The notes under the pieces were generated by a model. It was given only the letters and a program-made list of their open reading frames with translations, had not been told where the DNA came from and did not search any database. From Mantis religiosa (lineage: Eukaryota > Arthropoda > Insecta > Mantodea > Mantidae), in assembly GCA_030765055.1 (NCBI GenBank), contig CM060947.1:54759891-54823890 (forward strand): DNA of 64,000 nt. The letters are read 5' to 3'. This document shows positions 1 to 10,761 of this stretch, one piece after another (position 1 is the stretch's first letter; each line of letters begins with the position of its first letter). The position numbers were made by a program, and so were the translations under genes.

Positions 1-714
1 TAGAGTAAATCTGTAGGGGACTAATACCACCACCAAATTTCACTGTCGCAGCTGCATTTTTTCGACGTAATTAAAACTTTGACTAACCTTCTTTACCTAA
101 ACAAGGAAGTGTTTTTTTTTTTTTTATCCAGATTGGCAACACGAGTGTTTTGGTGATGCAATAACTAAAACGAGATCAGTGTCAAAGCATTGCTTGATAA
201 ACAGGAAATTTGTAATCAAAGACTATCTCTCGTTTGATGAAAAAAAGATATGTGAGACACTCATGTGTCTTTTCTACTCATTAAAAGTGCACATACATGC
301 TTTATTATAGGACACCACTCAAATAAAAATTGGTTATTATCTTTTACTCACATTGCTTATATGTTACATGTTAAAACATCTTTCAAATATTCATAAAGTT
401 CCAGTGAGGATTTCTTTTAAAGTAAAAATGTAGTTTTATGCTTTATAAAAGCATAGAGTTGCACAATTCAAGGTGATAACTAGGAATTATCAGTAATGCT
501 TAATTCCAAAAATAAAGTCTTTGACATAAAATGTGTACTTTAACAAGATTCACATTTTTATATAGTAACATGTTGTCTATCCTTTACAATTTACCTGTAA
601 TACAGACATCATTCAAAATGAAGAACTTCTGTGGCTATCCCTAGGAAATTCAATAGCTACATATATATAATTTCTCATGAAAACATCCCAAGTATGTTTT
701 CTTCTTCACTTCAG
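1..714. other. AT-rich intergenic DNA, no gene seen
   Basis: I see no coding region with family resemblance in this stretch. It is AT-rich with a T-run near 111-125. The short open frame at 631-819 mostly overlaps the reverse complement of a LINE fragment and is not a gene. Confidence 0.5.
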
Positions 715-1110
715 GGATTAGGCATTTCTGCATGTTCCATCTTCACATTCCAACACCTATTCCCATCTTCTTCTAGGGCGTCCTACATCTCTTCTTCAGC
801 GAGGATTGTATCTTATTAACTGGTGTTCTTTCTTCACTCATTGTATTCATATGTCCTTTCCAATTCTGTTTGTTCTTATCTATTTTATCTTTTAATTTGT
901 GTATACCTAATTCCTCTCGATTTTTTTTTTTTTTTTTTTTTTTTTTTTCATTTCTGCTCCCTGTATTTTACTTTCGTCCCTTTCTTTTAATATCCAGGTC
1001 TCGCTTTCGTATATGAGAACTAGGACTGCTATGACTTTATAAAATTTCAAATTTTTTTTCCTTGTTTTATTTTTTAAAGTTCTTGTTATGGTTCCGCATA
1101 GCTTCGTTTT
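715..1110 (-). mobile_element. RTE-like LINE 3' fragment
   Basis: Read on the minus strand, translated pieces in more than one frame resemble the region after the reverse transcriptase core of RTE-type non-LTR elements. Visible are a segment reading KFYKVIAVLVLIYESETW followed by ILKERDESKIQGAEMK, and further on DVGRPRRRWE. In RTE elements these blocks come in this order (FYK..AVP.L.YGSE.WTL, then GRP..RW). The copy is broken by stops, frameshifts and an internal T-run at 921-948 that separates the two blocks. Only the C-terminal portion is present and I see no endonuclease or polymerase core. The family assignment comes from recalled motifs. Confidence 0.6.
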
Positions 1111-1640
1111 CTAAATCTTTGTGTAAATCGAAGCTTACTTCACAACCGAAATAATTAAAATTCGAGAGCTGTTACAGGCCCTAAATATATGGTAATTTAA
1201 TCAAATTCATTGCAGTCATTTAAATATATATTTTTAACGTTCCATGTAAAGGATAGTTTAGAATGGGGGGTTTTCTTTGGAAGATCTTCAACTTAAACAG
1301 TAAGCTTGAATTTTATCCGATATCTGGTTTTCTAGTTCACATCGTAGATTAAAAGGAGGTCAAGCGATGTTTTATTCAAGGCCTCTACGATATCAACTGA
1401 AATATTAGTAAACATATTGCTTAACGATGAGATTTGTAAAACTTTCGGCAATTCAAAATATATCTCTCTTTTTTTTTTTTTTCTTTTTCTTTTTACTACC
1501 GTGTGGATAAAGAAAGCATGGAATATAATTTCTTTTCATTTTCTGTCTGATTTAACTCGTGCGTGACAGATGTGTTGTCTAACCGCAAGGTGTTAACTGC
1601 GCTTATTTAGTTGACTGCAGAACCCGTAGTGTGGATGTTC
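1111..1640. other. AT-rich spacer, nothing recognised
   Basis: No open frame of note and no repeat that I can match elsewhere in the window. It contains a T/C-rich run at about 1466-1494. Confidence 0.4.
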
Positions 1641-1860
1641 GCCCGCCACTGTAGCGTAGGTGGCAGCGTGTCTCGAGTTCGTTATCTGTCAGGGCGAGTT
1701 AACTGTACGAGGCTTTTACCTGGGGTTTTCCCTTATCCTGAAAGATGAATGTCCGCTAACTTCAAGCTCTATGGACCCTGGACTCATTTTAGCATTATTT
1801 CACCCATTGCATTCATGGTCCCATATTACTTAATGTTGGAGGAAGTAAATTTTGTTTAAA
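1641..1860 (+). mobile_element. tRNA-derived SINE, family A, diverged copy 1
   Basis: This is the most diverged of six copies of one SINE family in the window (others near 9187, 17946, 45222, 58084 and 62451). The 5' part is tRNA-like, with an A-box-like GTAGCGTAGGTGGCAGC and a B-box-like CGAGTTCG. The body contains the family hallmark GGGTTTTCCCTTATCCTGAA, then CTCTATGGACCCTGGACTCA and a 3' end near TTGGAGGAAGTAAATT. A SINE of this kind is transcribed by RNA polymerase III from its internal promoter and depends on a LINE for reverse transcription; no protein is encoded. Confidence 0.8.
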
Positions 1861-1923
1861 AAACTGCGGAGCTTCTCTGTCTCTCTTTTTGATACCGCGC
1901 AGAGGCGTGACAGAATACAAATA

Positions 1924-3251
1924 CGCATGTTTTTTAAGTCAGTACCGTTTTGGAATTAAAAAAAGACGTGCATAGATATCGCAATTATTTTATTTTTACA
2001 TGAAAGCAAGTACCTTAATCTACTTTTCTACATAATTTCCTTGAATATTGAGGCACTTGTCATAACGTGGCACCAGTTTTTGAATACTCTCCTCATAAAA
2101 TTCTGCCGCCTGTCGTGTTAACCACTGTATCACAACTGTTTTGACTTCGTTATCGTCTTGAAGACGCTGACCGCCCAGATGTTTCTTCAAGTGCAGGAAC
2201 AAATGGTAATCGCTGGGCGCCAGATCAGGGTTGTATGGAGGATGATCTAGAGTTCCCATTGAAAATATTTGATGAGATCTTTGGTCCGAACAGCCACATG
2301 TGGACGGGCATTGTCATGCAGAAAAACGATACCCTTACTCAACTTGCCACGTCTTATGTTCTGGATTGCACGGCGCAGATTGTTCAATGTCTCACAATAA
2401 GACGCTGCATTGATTGTCTCATTACGAGGCAGAAACTCCACTAGCAATACTCCTTTTCTGTCCCAAAAAACTGTGCACATGATTTTTCGGGCAGAAATTG
2501 TTTGCTTAAACTTCACTTTTGTGGGTGATGATGAATGTCGCCATTCCATGGATTATTGTTTCGATTCTGGCGTGACGTAGGCCACCCATGTTTCGTCACC
2601 AGTAACAATTTGGTCTAAAAAATCTTCACCTTCATTGTGGTACCGCTCAAGGAAAGTCAATTCACTGCCTAAACGTTGGGTTTTGTGCAAATCCGTCAAC
2701 ATTTTCGGAACCCAACGTGAACACAATTTCCGGTACTTCAAGTTCTCGGTCACAATGCGATACAAAACACTACGAGAATATTGAGGAAAATAGTCGCACA
2801 ATGATGATATTGTAAAGCGTCTGTTTTCTCTCACCTTTTCGTCCACTTTCTGCACCAAATCTCCAGTAACGACCGAAGGACGCCAACTCTGTTCTTCATC
2901 ATGCACATTTGGGCGGCCATCTTTAAATGCTCTCACCCATTTCCTTACCATTCCATCACTCATAATATTTTGTCCATAAACTTCACAGATCTCACGATGA
3001 ATATCGATCGGTTTTACGCCTTTAGCACTAAGAAATCGTATAACAGCCCGTACTTCACAATCGGCGGGACTCAGGATTGTCGGAGGCATCTTAAACACTC
3101 GGTAACCAACGTATACAATGAAGAATCAGACTGCAATGTCGTCAGTGCGTAGACAAGAGATGTAGGTAACCAGCGCGAATGCGCGGAACGCCAACCGTAG
3201 CGCTGCGGCGGCGGAATCGCAAAACGGTACTGACTTAAAAAACATGCCTCG
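1924..3251 (-). mobile_element. Mariner transposon with terminal inverted repeats
   Basis: A complete-length mariner copy. Inverted termini are visible: CATGTTTTTTAAGTCAGTAC starting at 1926 is mirrored at 3227-3246, with the match continuing inward through CGTTTTG. TA dinucleotides at 1922-1923 and 3252-3253 fit the TA target duplication of the Tc1/mariner superfamily. The left tip appears to lack about three bases compared with the right tip. The single gene lies on the minus strand and is interrupted (separate entry). The element lies between a SINE-A copy on its left and a SINE-B copy on its right. Confidence 0.9.
2020..3098 (-). pseudogene. Mariner DD34D transposase, one stop and one frameshift
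   Basis: The reading starts at 3098 (a downstream Met at about 3086 is also possible) and ends at 2020, about the usual 345-350 residues of a mariner transposase. The N-terminal helix-turn-helix region is present (residues 10-110), followed by the catalytic domain. The three catalytic acids are all kept: GDETW (first D), HDNARPH (second D) and YNPDLAPSD (third D), with 34 residues between the second and third, the DD34D signature. Two lesions break the gene: an in-frame TAA at 2550-2552 where a CAA (Gln) codon would be expected, and a frame change near 2247-2259 just before the third acid. It is therefore a recently dead cut-and-paste transposase. It would act in the nucleus on the element's own inverted repeats. 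Confidence 0.9.
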
Positions 3252-3314
3252 TACTACACCTACAGACATTTGGAAGCATACAGTTTACGAACTTGGACCG
3301 GCCATTCCAATCTT

Positions 3315-3630
3315 TGATTTTTTTTTTTTTTTTTTTTTTCAAATCTTCTCAGGTCGGCAGTCGAATTTTGAAATGGATTTATATTACAAGCTTTCGTGTC
3401 TGGATGAGTAGAGCCAGATTGAAAAACAATCAATGCCATAGCCGGGATTTGAACCACGGTCTCCGTCCGGCTGCTCTTAACCATTGAGCTACTATGGCCA
3501 AAATGCCGACATGACATTAAATTCTCCAACTGACTCGTGTTTCCCGGTAAACCACTAGGGGTTCTCATATACAATGAGATACGCACATTTTTGTGGCGAC
3601 TTGCTATGCTCTGAGTACTTAAGCTTTACT
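3315..3630 (-). mobile_element. tRNA-like SINE, family B, copy 1
   Basis: On the minus strand a tRNA-like block reads GCCATAGTAGCTCAATGGTT followed by a B-box GGTTCAAATCCCGGC, and the copy ends in a homopolymer (T-run on the + strand at 3319-3340). The block upstream of the tRNA-like part, including CCTAGTGGTTTACCGGGAAA, matches the copies at 54830-55060 and 55228-55520. The internal promoter boxes mark it as a pol III-type SINE and not a true tRNA gene, since the flanking sequence continues the repeat on both sides. Confidence 0.75.
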
Positions 3631-5924
3631 TGCCTGAAAATTTCTTAAACATGAGGTATTTTAATTTAAAAAAAAAAGTTAGTCACATTTGAGAAAATCA
3701 AAATTTCGAAAAATTTTGCATGTAAAGGGTGGCTTGAATGGGGGATTTTCTTCGTGTTGCACTTTGGAAGATGCTGGATTTAAATACCAAATATTTGACA
3801 AAAACACACACCCTTGTCTAACAATGCCTTTTTTATGCATTCAGGGAATCTCAAAATCGATTTGTGGTGATATCTTTGTATCGAATTTTTGGGTGGAATA
3901 CAATACTTCGTTCTCTACTTATGCTAAGTACATAGAATAGAAAGTAAAAAGACACTAACAAAATTAACTCATATCATTCAAGTTCATAAATCACTAGCAC
4001 TATTGAATAAATTGAAGAACATACTTCAACATTTTGTTCTGCGATACTTGTTCTCTCGGTAATTATGTAGTCAAATATTTTTCAGCATCTTTTCCCTCGT
4101 TAGGATACCAAATAAATTGCAGAATTGCGTAAGCAAATTGAGCTTAACAGTCAATAGCATGTACAGGCAGCCTTTATTTTTGTGCATGGATGTGTACCTT
4201 TTGTGTACTCTACTTGAAGGGTCCAGGTAAATTACTTTTTTTCTCAACATGAATTTGACATGTCATTGAATGCTCCATGGGAAGTACCATCTTTTAAAGG
4301 TATGAAACAGGGGAAAAAACTAGTTAGTCATGAGGTTTTTTGACGTTTAAATTTTGACGTGCAGGAAAAGAACCAGGTAAGTCAATTTTTCACGCGAAAG
4401 AACCAGGCCAGTCATCTTTCTGCCAATAGAGACAGTGCGATAGCGACGTATCCCACCATTAACTCTTCATTCGCTTCAGAGACATGGAATGTGATAAGAA
4501 TGTTTGTCTTTGAAATTTGAAACAAAGAATGGAAATCCCCAGAGGAGTTCATAAGCATTATTGCAAATTAAAGAACAAAACCTTCACGTTTTATTGTTGT
4601 GAATGTCTGTCAGGAAATGGTATATGACTGGAAAGAAACATTTACTGTCCGGCCGTTGTATCTCCGGCTCTGACGTTTTGCGACTGTAAAAGGTGGAAGG
4701 GGAAACCTAATAGTACCAACATACAGTAATGAGCAATTGAAAACATATCCTCAAAATTATCTTTAGAATGAAAATATAGGACTATATTAACTTTAAAACA
4801 CTGAAATACAATTTACAATTTCATCATAATGCAAGATATTTATTACAACACCACTCTATTCGAATATTTCATTCACACCTTTCATACACACACTAACTGA
4901 ATCTGTTGGTAGTACTGGGAGTCTCTACATCCGGTGTCGTGGTCAGGAAGTTAAAACTGTCTGCTACCGCCAATCAGCATTGTCGCTGGTAGGCGTGGCT
5001 CCCGAACCTAACACCGTGTTGCCAGCTTAAATTTGTTTGAGCCACGTGGCCTAATAGCGGCTTGCACTGGTGAACTTTCTTTGGTATATTTTTCGTGCGT
5101 GAATTACGATGTTCAGTGTTCGTAAGTCCTATTATTATCGCTATTATAATAATATGGCTACTGGTTCGTGAAATATGCAAATACATTAAATATTTAAAAT
5201 ACGCATTGTTCCTCTGCTTGAAATTCCCGCTAAAGAACTGGCAACAGCCTGCTTCCCCCTCTCGAGAAATGTCAGAGCCGGAGAAAGAACAGCCGAGGTA
5301 TAGATCAGAACTGCGTGACGAAATGTCCATTTAATACCCAGCCTGTCGAGGAAATTTGCGCCTCATCCGACCACCCACGTCTGTTGAACTAGAGAGCTGC
5401 CTATAATAGAGGCGTGGTATCCAGTATTATAAGAAGGCCTGAGAAAGATGCTTCAACACAGAGGCCAGAAGAATTTGAGCTGCCTTTTTCTTATTCAGGT
5501 AATTGTAGTAAAAACATTACCCTACCCTTAAACTTTTCTGATAACGCTGCTTATATTATGCAATATACCTAACACATTTCTACATTTTCCTCAGGCCCTC
5601 TACACATATCGAAAGCTAAGTACCAGGATATAATAAGCCTCATGAAGTTCTATGGTGAACTAGCAGTGAACTTTTTCCAGGAATTTGGAACATGTCCAAA
5701 TAATATCTTAGATAAGTGTAATAATGAGCTGGTGGCTCTGAAAATCGGTGGTTCACAAATTTATCCATGCAATTTAATTTTTTTAAAGTAACAAACGGTT
5801 GTTTAAGCCTACCACTATAGACTGCTGTATACACAAGTTAACGGTAATTCACAGCGTATAACACAACATGCGTATTTCAGAAACACTCTAGAGCATAACA
5901 CTCTTCTATTTATGCAGCTAAAAA
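3631..5924. other. Intergenic region, no gene recognised
   Basis: No coding region resembles a family I know. The part at about 3800-3945 matches an unidentified interspersed repeat seen also near 8030, 12530 and 44885. A segment near 4215-4410 contains phrases such as GGAAAAGAACCAGG that recall the repeat pair at 7495-7795 and 27450-27765, but the match is weak. The open frames at 4974-5334 overlap each other on opposite strands and have no recognisable content. Confidence 0.4.
3815..3945 (+). repeat. Unidentified interspersed repeat, copy 1
   Basis: The phrases GCATTCAGGGAATCTCAAAA, TTTTTGGGTGGAATACAATA and GAAAGTAAAAAG recur in similar order and spacing near 12530-12590 (+) and, reversed, near 8030-8110 and 44885-45010. 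No coding content is visible. The pattern suggests a short dispersed repeat or the end of a larger element; I cannot name it. Confidence 0.45.
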
Positions 5925-6418
5925 TGGACTTGATATCTCTTCATGACAGACTTCAAGTGTACATTGCAAGATTTCGTTCTGGATTGTCTTGGAGGTCCCC
6001 TTAAACACTGTAGCATTCTCCAGATAGGTTTTTCAGAACACAATCTAGCTCTGCCCGAAGTTTGTCAGTCCTCGAAAAATACCAGGATTGCTTGACGTAG
6101 CTGAATCATTGTGTCCTCGTAGAGCTAACTCAAAGGTTCCACAAAACCTAATGCAGTTAACAATAATGTTTAACAATAATGTTTAAAACATACATATTTT
6201 GAGCCACTTTCTGACTGTGTTCTTCAATTGTTCTCCGATATGCACTGTCCATCTGCTTTACAAAGTGAGAATTGTGGTGGAAGGTTCCACGAAACCTAAT
6301 GCAGTTAACAATATTGTTTAAAACATACCTATTTTGAGCCACTTTCTGGCTGTGTTCTTCAATTGTTCTCCGATATGCACTGTCCATCTGCTTTACAAAG
6401 TGAGAATTGTGGTGGACA
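5925..6418 (-). pseudogene. hAT (ZMYM1-like) transposase fragment with tandem duplication
   Basis: The minus strand translates in pieces to the early part of the ZMYM1-like hAT transposase group: a stretch AYRRTIEEHSQKVAQNRYVL, then NNIVNCIRFRGTF, then in other frames remnants resembling ELALRGH and FKGTSK. A segment of about 140 bp is duplicated in tandem: AAGGTTCCAC begins one unit at 6132 and the next at 6280, so the same 35-residue block is read twice. Frameshifts and stops are present downstream. This is a dead transposon piece, not a host gene. A longer relative lies at 33907-37280. Confidence 0.7.
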
Positions 6419-7494
6419 ACACGGCGCTGGGCGGGTTTTCTCCGGGATCTCCGGTTTCCCCGCCATCTCATTCCACCGGTGCTCCATCTTCATCTCATGT
6501 ATCATCAGTGCCATCACCTGCGGTGCCGTATGTAGTAAAAGCGGGCGTTAAACACTACACATTTCATCGGCTTTGCTATATTTACATTGCCAAGCATAGC
6601 AAAACTGTGTTTTTCATGTGTAGTTCTTAAGTTACGTGTTTTTAGCGCGATCATGAAGATACTGCAAAGCATTCACGCCATGTTTTGTCCACGGATCTTC
6701 ACCGCCAAAGAGAACGCAAGGAAAGCAAAACAGGCTATTTTTAATATTACAACCACGCATCAAATTATATTTCTCATATGCATTGTTGTTAACGTTCCTG
6801 TTCAAATATCTTGTTTTTGTTTTGACTACCTATGTGATTTTTATATTTGGCGTGGGACTTCCAAGTCGCTTATTTTCGGTTTTTTCTTCTAAGCTCGTTT
6901 TTAAAAAGGATGTGCTAATAGACCCTTTATGGAATTCATTGTTTCTCCTTATATAACACAATATACTTGTATTTAAATAAATCACTCTTATTCACTACTC
7001 AAAGCACGACACAGCTAACAAAACCTGTGGCTATGCTCTGGTAGGTAATAGTAATCTGTGGTAATAGTTGACCGATGCGAACATTTAATATGAGAATAAT
7101 AGGTGGCGCTGAAAACAGAAGGAGAGGGCTTGGCATTCACTATTCTCTGGCTGCTAGGTTAACCAACCTTATGCAGCCATAAGCCCCGCCCTTCCCCCCT
7201 ACTTGCCTCGGCACGCCATAGGTTCATCCTGGCCTATACCTCCCCATTGTATACCAGTGGTTTGCAACTGAGAGTGAACTACTTGGCACCTGCAAACAAT
7301 ATAGCGCGCTGAGGGCCACTGCACTAGACAAGGTCGAACTGAACGCCAAATGGAACATGCCCTTGCATTAAAGGAAGACCCGGCATTTTGGTTGTAGCGC
7401 AAACATGCTACCCCATTGAGAAGCCCCCCCCCCCCCGGTAATAATGATGATGTAACAATTTTGTAACAATATTACAAAAATGAGTAATACAATT
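6419..7494. other. Intergenic, GC-richer patches, no gene seen
   Basis: A GC-rich patch at about 6418-6540 and another at 7140-7440 (ending in a C-run near 7423-7437) look like parts of repeats, but I cannot match them to a family. The open frame at 6587-6892 codes for no recognisable domain. Confidence 0.4.
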
Positions 7495-7795
7495 ATTTTA
7501 ATTGCAAACAAACTCTCTGTTGGCTGACTTTCCTGGTTTTCTTTGTTTCAGATGACTTTTCTGGTTTTTTCCTTGAAAAAAAAATGCTTTGGAAGGGACC
7601 TTTTTGTTTGGTGCAATGTTGACTTAACGGACAGGAAGTACCACTTTAGTTGATTCACTACATGTGACGCATTAATATTTCACTGTATTTGAAAGAAGTG
7701 TTTTGTTTGAGAATCATCCATTGTGTTTTAAAATTAAATATTCGTTTTATGGTTTTCTTACAAAAAGTGACTTACTTGGTCCTTTCCCTGGAGCC
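7495..7795 (-). repeat. Unidentified interspersed repeat (inverted partner of 27450-27765)
   Basis: Reverse-complementing this stretch gives the same order of phrases as 27450-27765: a GGAAA..CAGG.AA start, TTTTTGTAAGAAAACCA, an AT-rich block ending GATGATTCTCAA or similar, CACTTCTT, and a final GGAAAAA.CCAG..AAGTCA..TGA block ending in GTTTGCAATTAAAATAA. Both copies contain a homopolymer near the same place. The two lie 20 kb apart in opposite orientation. No coding content is clear. Confidence 0.6.
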
Positions 7796-8029
7796 TTCAC
7801 TTGTGAATGGCTTCATATAACTCAAAAAGAGGATTATGCATATTAACTTGAAAATGGAATGTTACACTTACACTTAAATACTCAAATTCATTGATAAAAT
7901 TCGGTCAGCACTCAAGGATCAAAATGTTTAGCAGTCTCTTGGGAGAGTGGTCCTTTTTTTATTTCCATTTTCTTAAAGCCACTGTTGAATCTTTTGTTGC
8001 ACGGAGGCAAACATTGTTTTCATTTTGCC

Positions 8030-8170
8030 TTTTATAGTTTCATTACTTTCTCTACTATATACTTTAAATAAGCGAAGTATTGCATTCCATCCAAAAATGT
8101 CTATATTTCATAGTAAATACGTTTTAATATTCCCTAAATCAACAAGTTAGATAGAAAGGTTAGCATTTCT
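8030..8170 (-). repeat. Unidentified interspersed repeat, copy 2
   Basis: Contains ATTACTTTCTCTACTATATA and GTATTGCATTCCATCCAAAA, the reverse complement of phrases in the copy at 3815-3945, followed by a CCCTAAATC block comparable to the CAGGGAATC block there. Confidence 0.45.
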
Positions 8171-8289
8171 GTCTGTGAATAGCTTGACTTAAAACGAAGT
8201 CAGTTAAATATCTAATTTGGTATTTAAATCAGCATCTTGTAAGGTTGCGACACAAAGATTGTCAAAAAGAAAAAAAATCGCCACATTCC

Positions 8290-8450
8290 AATTTTTTTTA
8301 AATATTGAATTATCTGACAGCTTTGATTAAGTTACCATATGTTTAAAATATTTTCGGTGCAAGTAAAACGCTTATATTGAATATTTTGGGAATATCCTCA
8401 GAAGTCCTCTTCATTCTGAATGACTTTTGCGTAAGTGATGAACCGTAAGG
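8290..8450. repeat. Short repeat shared with 40840-41000
   Basis: The phrase AGCTTTGATTAAGTTACCAT, then 70-90 bases of AT-rich sequence, then CCTCTTCATTCTGAATGACTTT also occurs in slightly different form at 40840-41000. The spacing is similar, so this looks like two old copies of one dispersed repeat of unknown type. Confidence 0.4.
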
Positions 8451-9182
8451 GATAGACAATATCTTACTAAACAAAACATAAAGATGGATTTACGTTGAAT
8501 CTTAGGTTTTGAGCTATTGCTGTCATTTGATGCATTCCAACTGTGTTGTCTTCAAAATCTTGAACGCGATTAAGCTCAATTTCACCAGACGGCGATTACC
8601 GTGGCCGACCTGGTTTTTTCGGGAGTTTTCCAAGGTCGCTAGGCGAATGCTCGTAATTTAATTACATCCCCCGAATTTCCTGTCTCTCCATTATCATCTC
8701 TTTCATCTGGTTGTCTCTTTCAAGGTAGAAGTGTCGGCGGGTGTCTTAGCGTTGCATGAAAGGATGATATGCTTCTGATAAACACTTTCTGCTCCGTATG
8801 ACGGTCTCTGGTCTCCGGGTGGACCTGGTGAGCTGTTTCCAACCAGTAAATAATAGAAACACTGCCCTCTGCACTTCGTGACTCCTTGGATCTGTGTCCC
8901 TCTGTCTCCTTTCGCCTCACCCTTCCTCCCGGGTATACCCCACTTCAGGCGTTGTTACAGTAAACTACAGGTTTCGGTGCCGAATGCTCTGTAGTAATCC
9001 TAATCCTAAGATTATTTCTGCAAAATCTCTAATTGTTTTTATAAGATACAAAGTTCCAGTAACATATCCTGCCATAGTTGTTGATCTAAAGTCTAGGTGC
9101 AATTTCCAGCCTAACATAGTGCCAGCTTGGTTGGAATTTCAATCGATTATTGTAAGTTATTTGGGTTAATTTCATAGATATT

Positions 9183-9186
<4 letters not shown>
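8451..9186. other. Intergenic, no gene recognised
   Basis: Moderately GC-rich around 8570-8940, with open frames on both strands that have no recognisable domain. It may be an unidentified repeat. The T-run at 9186-9215 belongs to the adjacent SINE. Confidence 0.35.
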
Positions 9187-9216
<30 letters not shown>

Positions 9217-9451
9217 TAATTTACGTCCTTTAACTTTTTAAGTCATATCGGACGATGAATGGAATGCGTGAAATGATGCTCAAATGGGCCCAGGGTCCAT
9301 GGAGCTTAGAGTTACCCGACATTCGTCTTCTAGGATAAGGGAAAATCCCGGAAAAAACCTTATCCAGGTAACTCACCCTGACCGAGATTCGAACTCGGGA
9401 CCTCTTGAACGTGAGGCAGACATGCTACCATCTACGCTACCAAGACGAGCA
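9187..9451 (-). mobile_element. tRNA-derived SINE, family A, copy 2
   Basis: Full-length copy in reverse orientation. Reading the minus strand: a tRNA-like head with A-box-like GGTAGCGTAGATGGTAGCAT and B-box GAGTTCGAATCTCGG, the body GGATAAGG..TTCCGGGATTTTCCC, then GACCCTGGGCCCATTTGAGC and an oligo-A tail. The flanks ATATTCCT on the tail side and ATATTATTCCT on the head side look like a target duplication with a small difference. Confidence 0.9.
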
Positions 9452-10194
9452 TATTATTCCTTGTTGGTTTGAATTTTCCATAATTATACTTTTTCTAAAC
9501 AGGAAAGCGTTGTTCGTTTTCTCTCTCCCGTTTATTCAAAAATAATCCATGGCATATCGATTAGTTCTTAAAAGATTTGTCTATTGCTTAATTCTAGATT
9601 ATTCCCTTCTTCCCATAATACCTACAAGGAAGTATGCAATACTCCATTCATGCACGGTCTTGAATAACGTAAATGATTGGAGGAAAATCTTTTACAACAA
9701 TGCCTTGTACAAGAATGAATATGAATGTCAAATGAACGCAATCCATTATTTGAATTACTCTCTATGAATTGAAAAACATTTCGTATTTACGTATTTTTTC
9801 CAAAGCACCCTGAGCAGTTGCTTACAGGCCTTAAAATACACCAATATTAGACATAAATATTTCGCATTTGCAAATATCAACATCTCTAATACTCATAAAT
9901 TACACACACGTTTTAAAATTCGTAACCTATTGTCCGAATGGGAAGGGTACTTATGTGATGACCGCTGGAAATTTCTGAACCCCGTCTGCCACCTTCAGGT
10001 CGGCACGCCCTTTGCACTCACCTTGTACAAGGTCTAGGCTTAGCAGCAGGGATAATTCCTCTTCTTCTTTTTCTTCTTCTAAAACTACTAATTAGAAATT
10101 GTCTTTATTGAAGATATACCATAGTTATAATCATCTCAGTGATTGGTGTCTTACTGCGAGGCAACCATGCTTAAACCAAGTTACTCATCTTACG
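9452..10194. other. Intergenic, no gene recognised
   Basis: The open frame at 9549-9767 (72 codons) has no recognisable features. A pyrimidine-rich CTTCTTCTTTTTCTTCTTCT tract lies near 10060. Confidence 0.4.
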
Positions 10195-10570
10195 ACAGGG
10201 GGCTCTAAGGGTTGTCTGTGGTGCTCTGCCTGCTGCTCATTGTAAACCACTTTTTATTGAGTTCGACAATGTCTTGAACTGTCTTATTCATATGAACAAA
10301 ACTCTACACACATTTACCCATATACTGTAATTCTGTCCACATTTATCCTCCTAACACGTTAAATAATTTATACCTAAAGGGGTTAAGTTCACCAAAATAC
10401 AAAACATTTATGCAATTGTGGTCATTAAAATTATTTAATAGTTTCCCTGAGAAAGTTCTTAATTGGTCATTCCAAAAGGAAGATAAAATGTGTTTAAACC
10501 ATAATCCTCTCAATCAGTTTCACGAATTTTATAGATATGTATGTTATACATGTATGTCATTGCCAATAAT
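10195..10570 (+). mobile_element. Jockey-like LINE 3' end fragment
   Basis: The + strand reads QRALRVVCGALPAAHCKPLF and then IEFDNVLNC, matching the part after the polymerase core of jockey-like non-LTR retrotransposons (a QK.A.R...GA......CKPLF..L.IL pattern). It decays into frameshifted sequence downstream with a KFTK-like block. Only the last part of the polymerase gene is present, as expected of a 5'-truncated insertion. Confidence 0.65.
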
Positions 10571-10716
10571 GTGTAATCTAATTTAATGTTTAGTTTATCA
10601 GTTTAGTTTTAGACTAGTTTTAGCATCTGCCAAACAGATTAAGAAGATCGAGACATCGAACTAATGAACAATTTAAAATGAAGCTATAACGAAACATTTA
10701 ATGAATGACAAGAACG

Positions 10717-10761
<45 letters not shown>

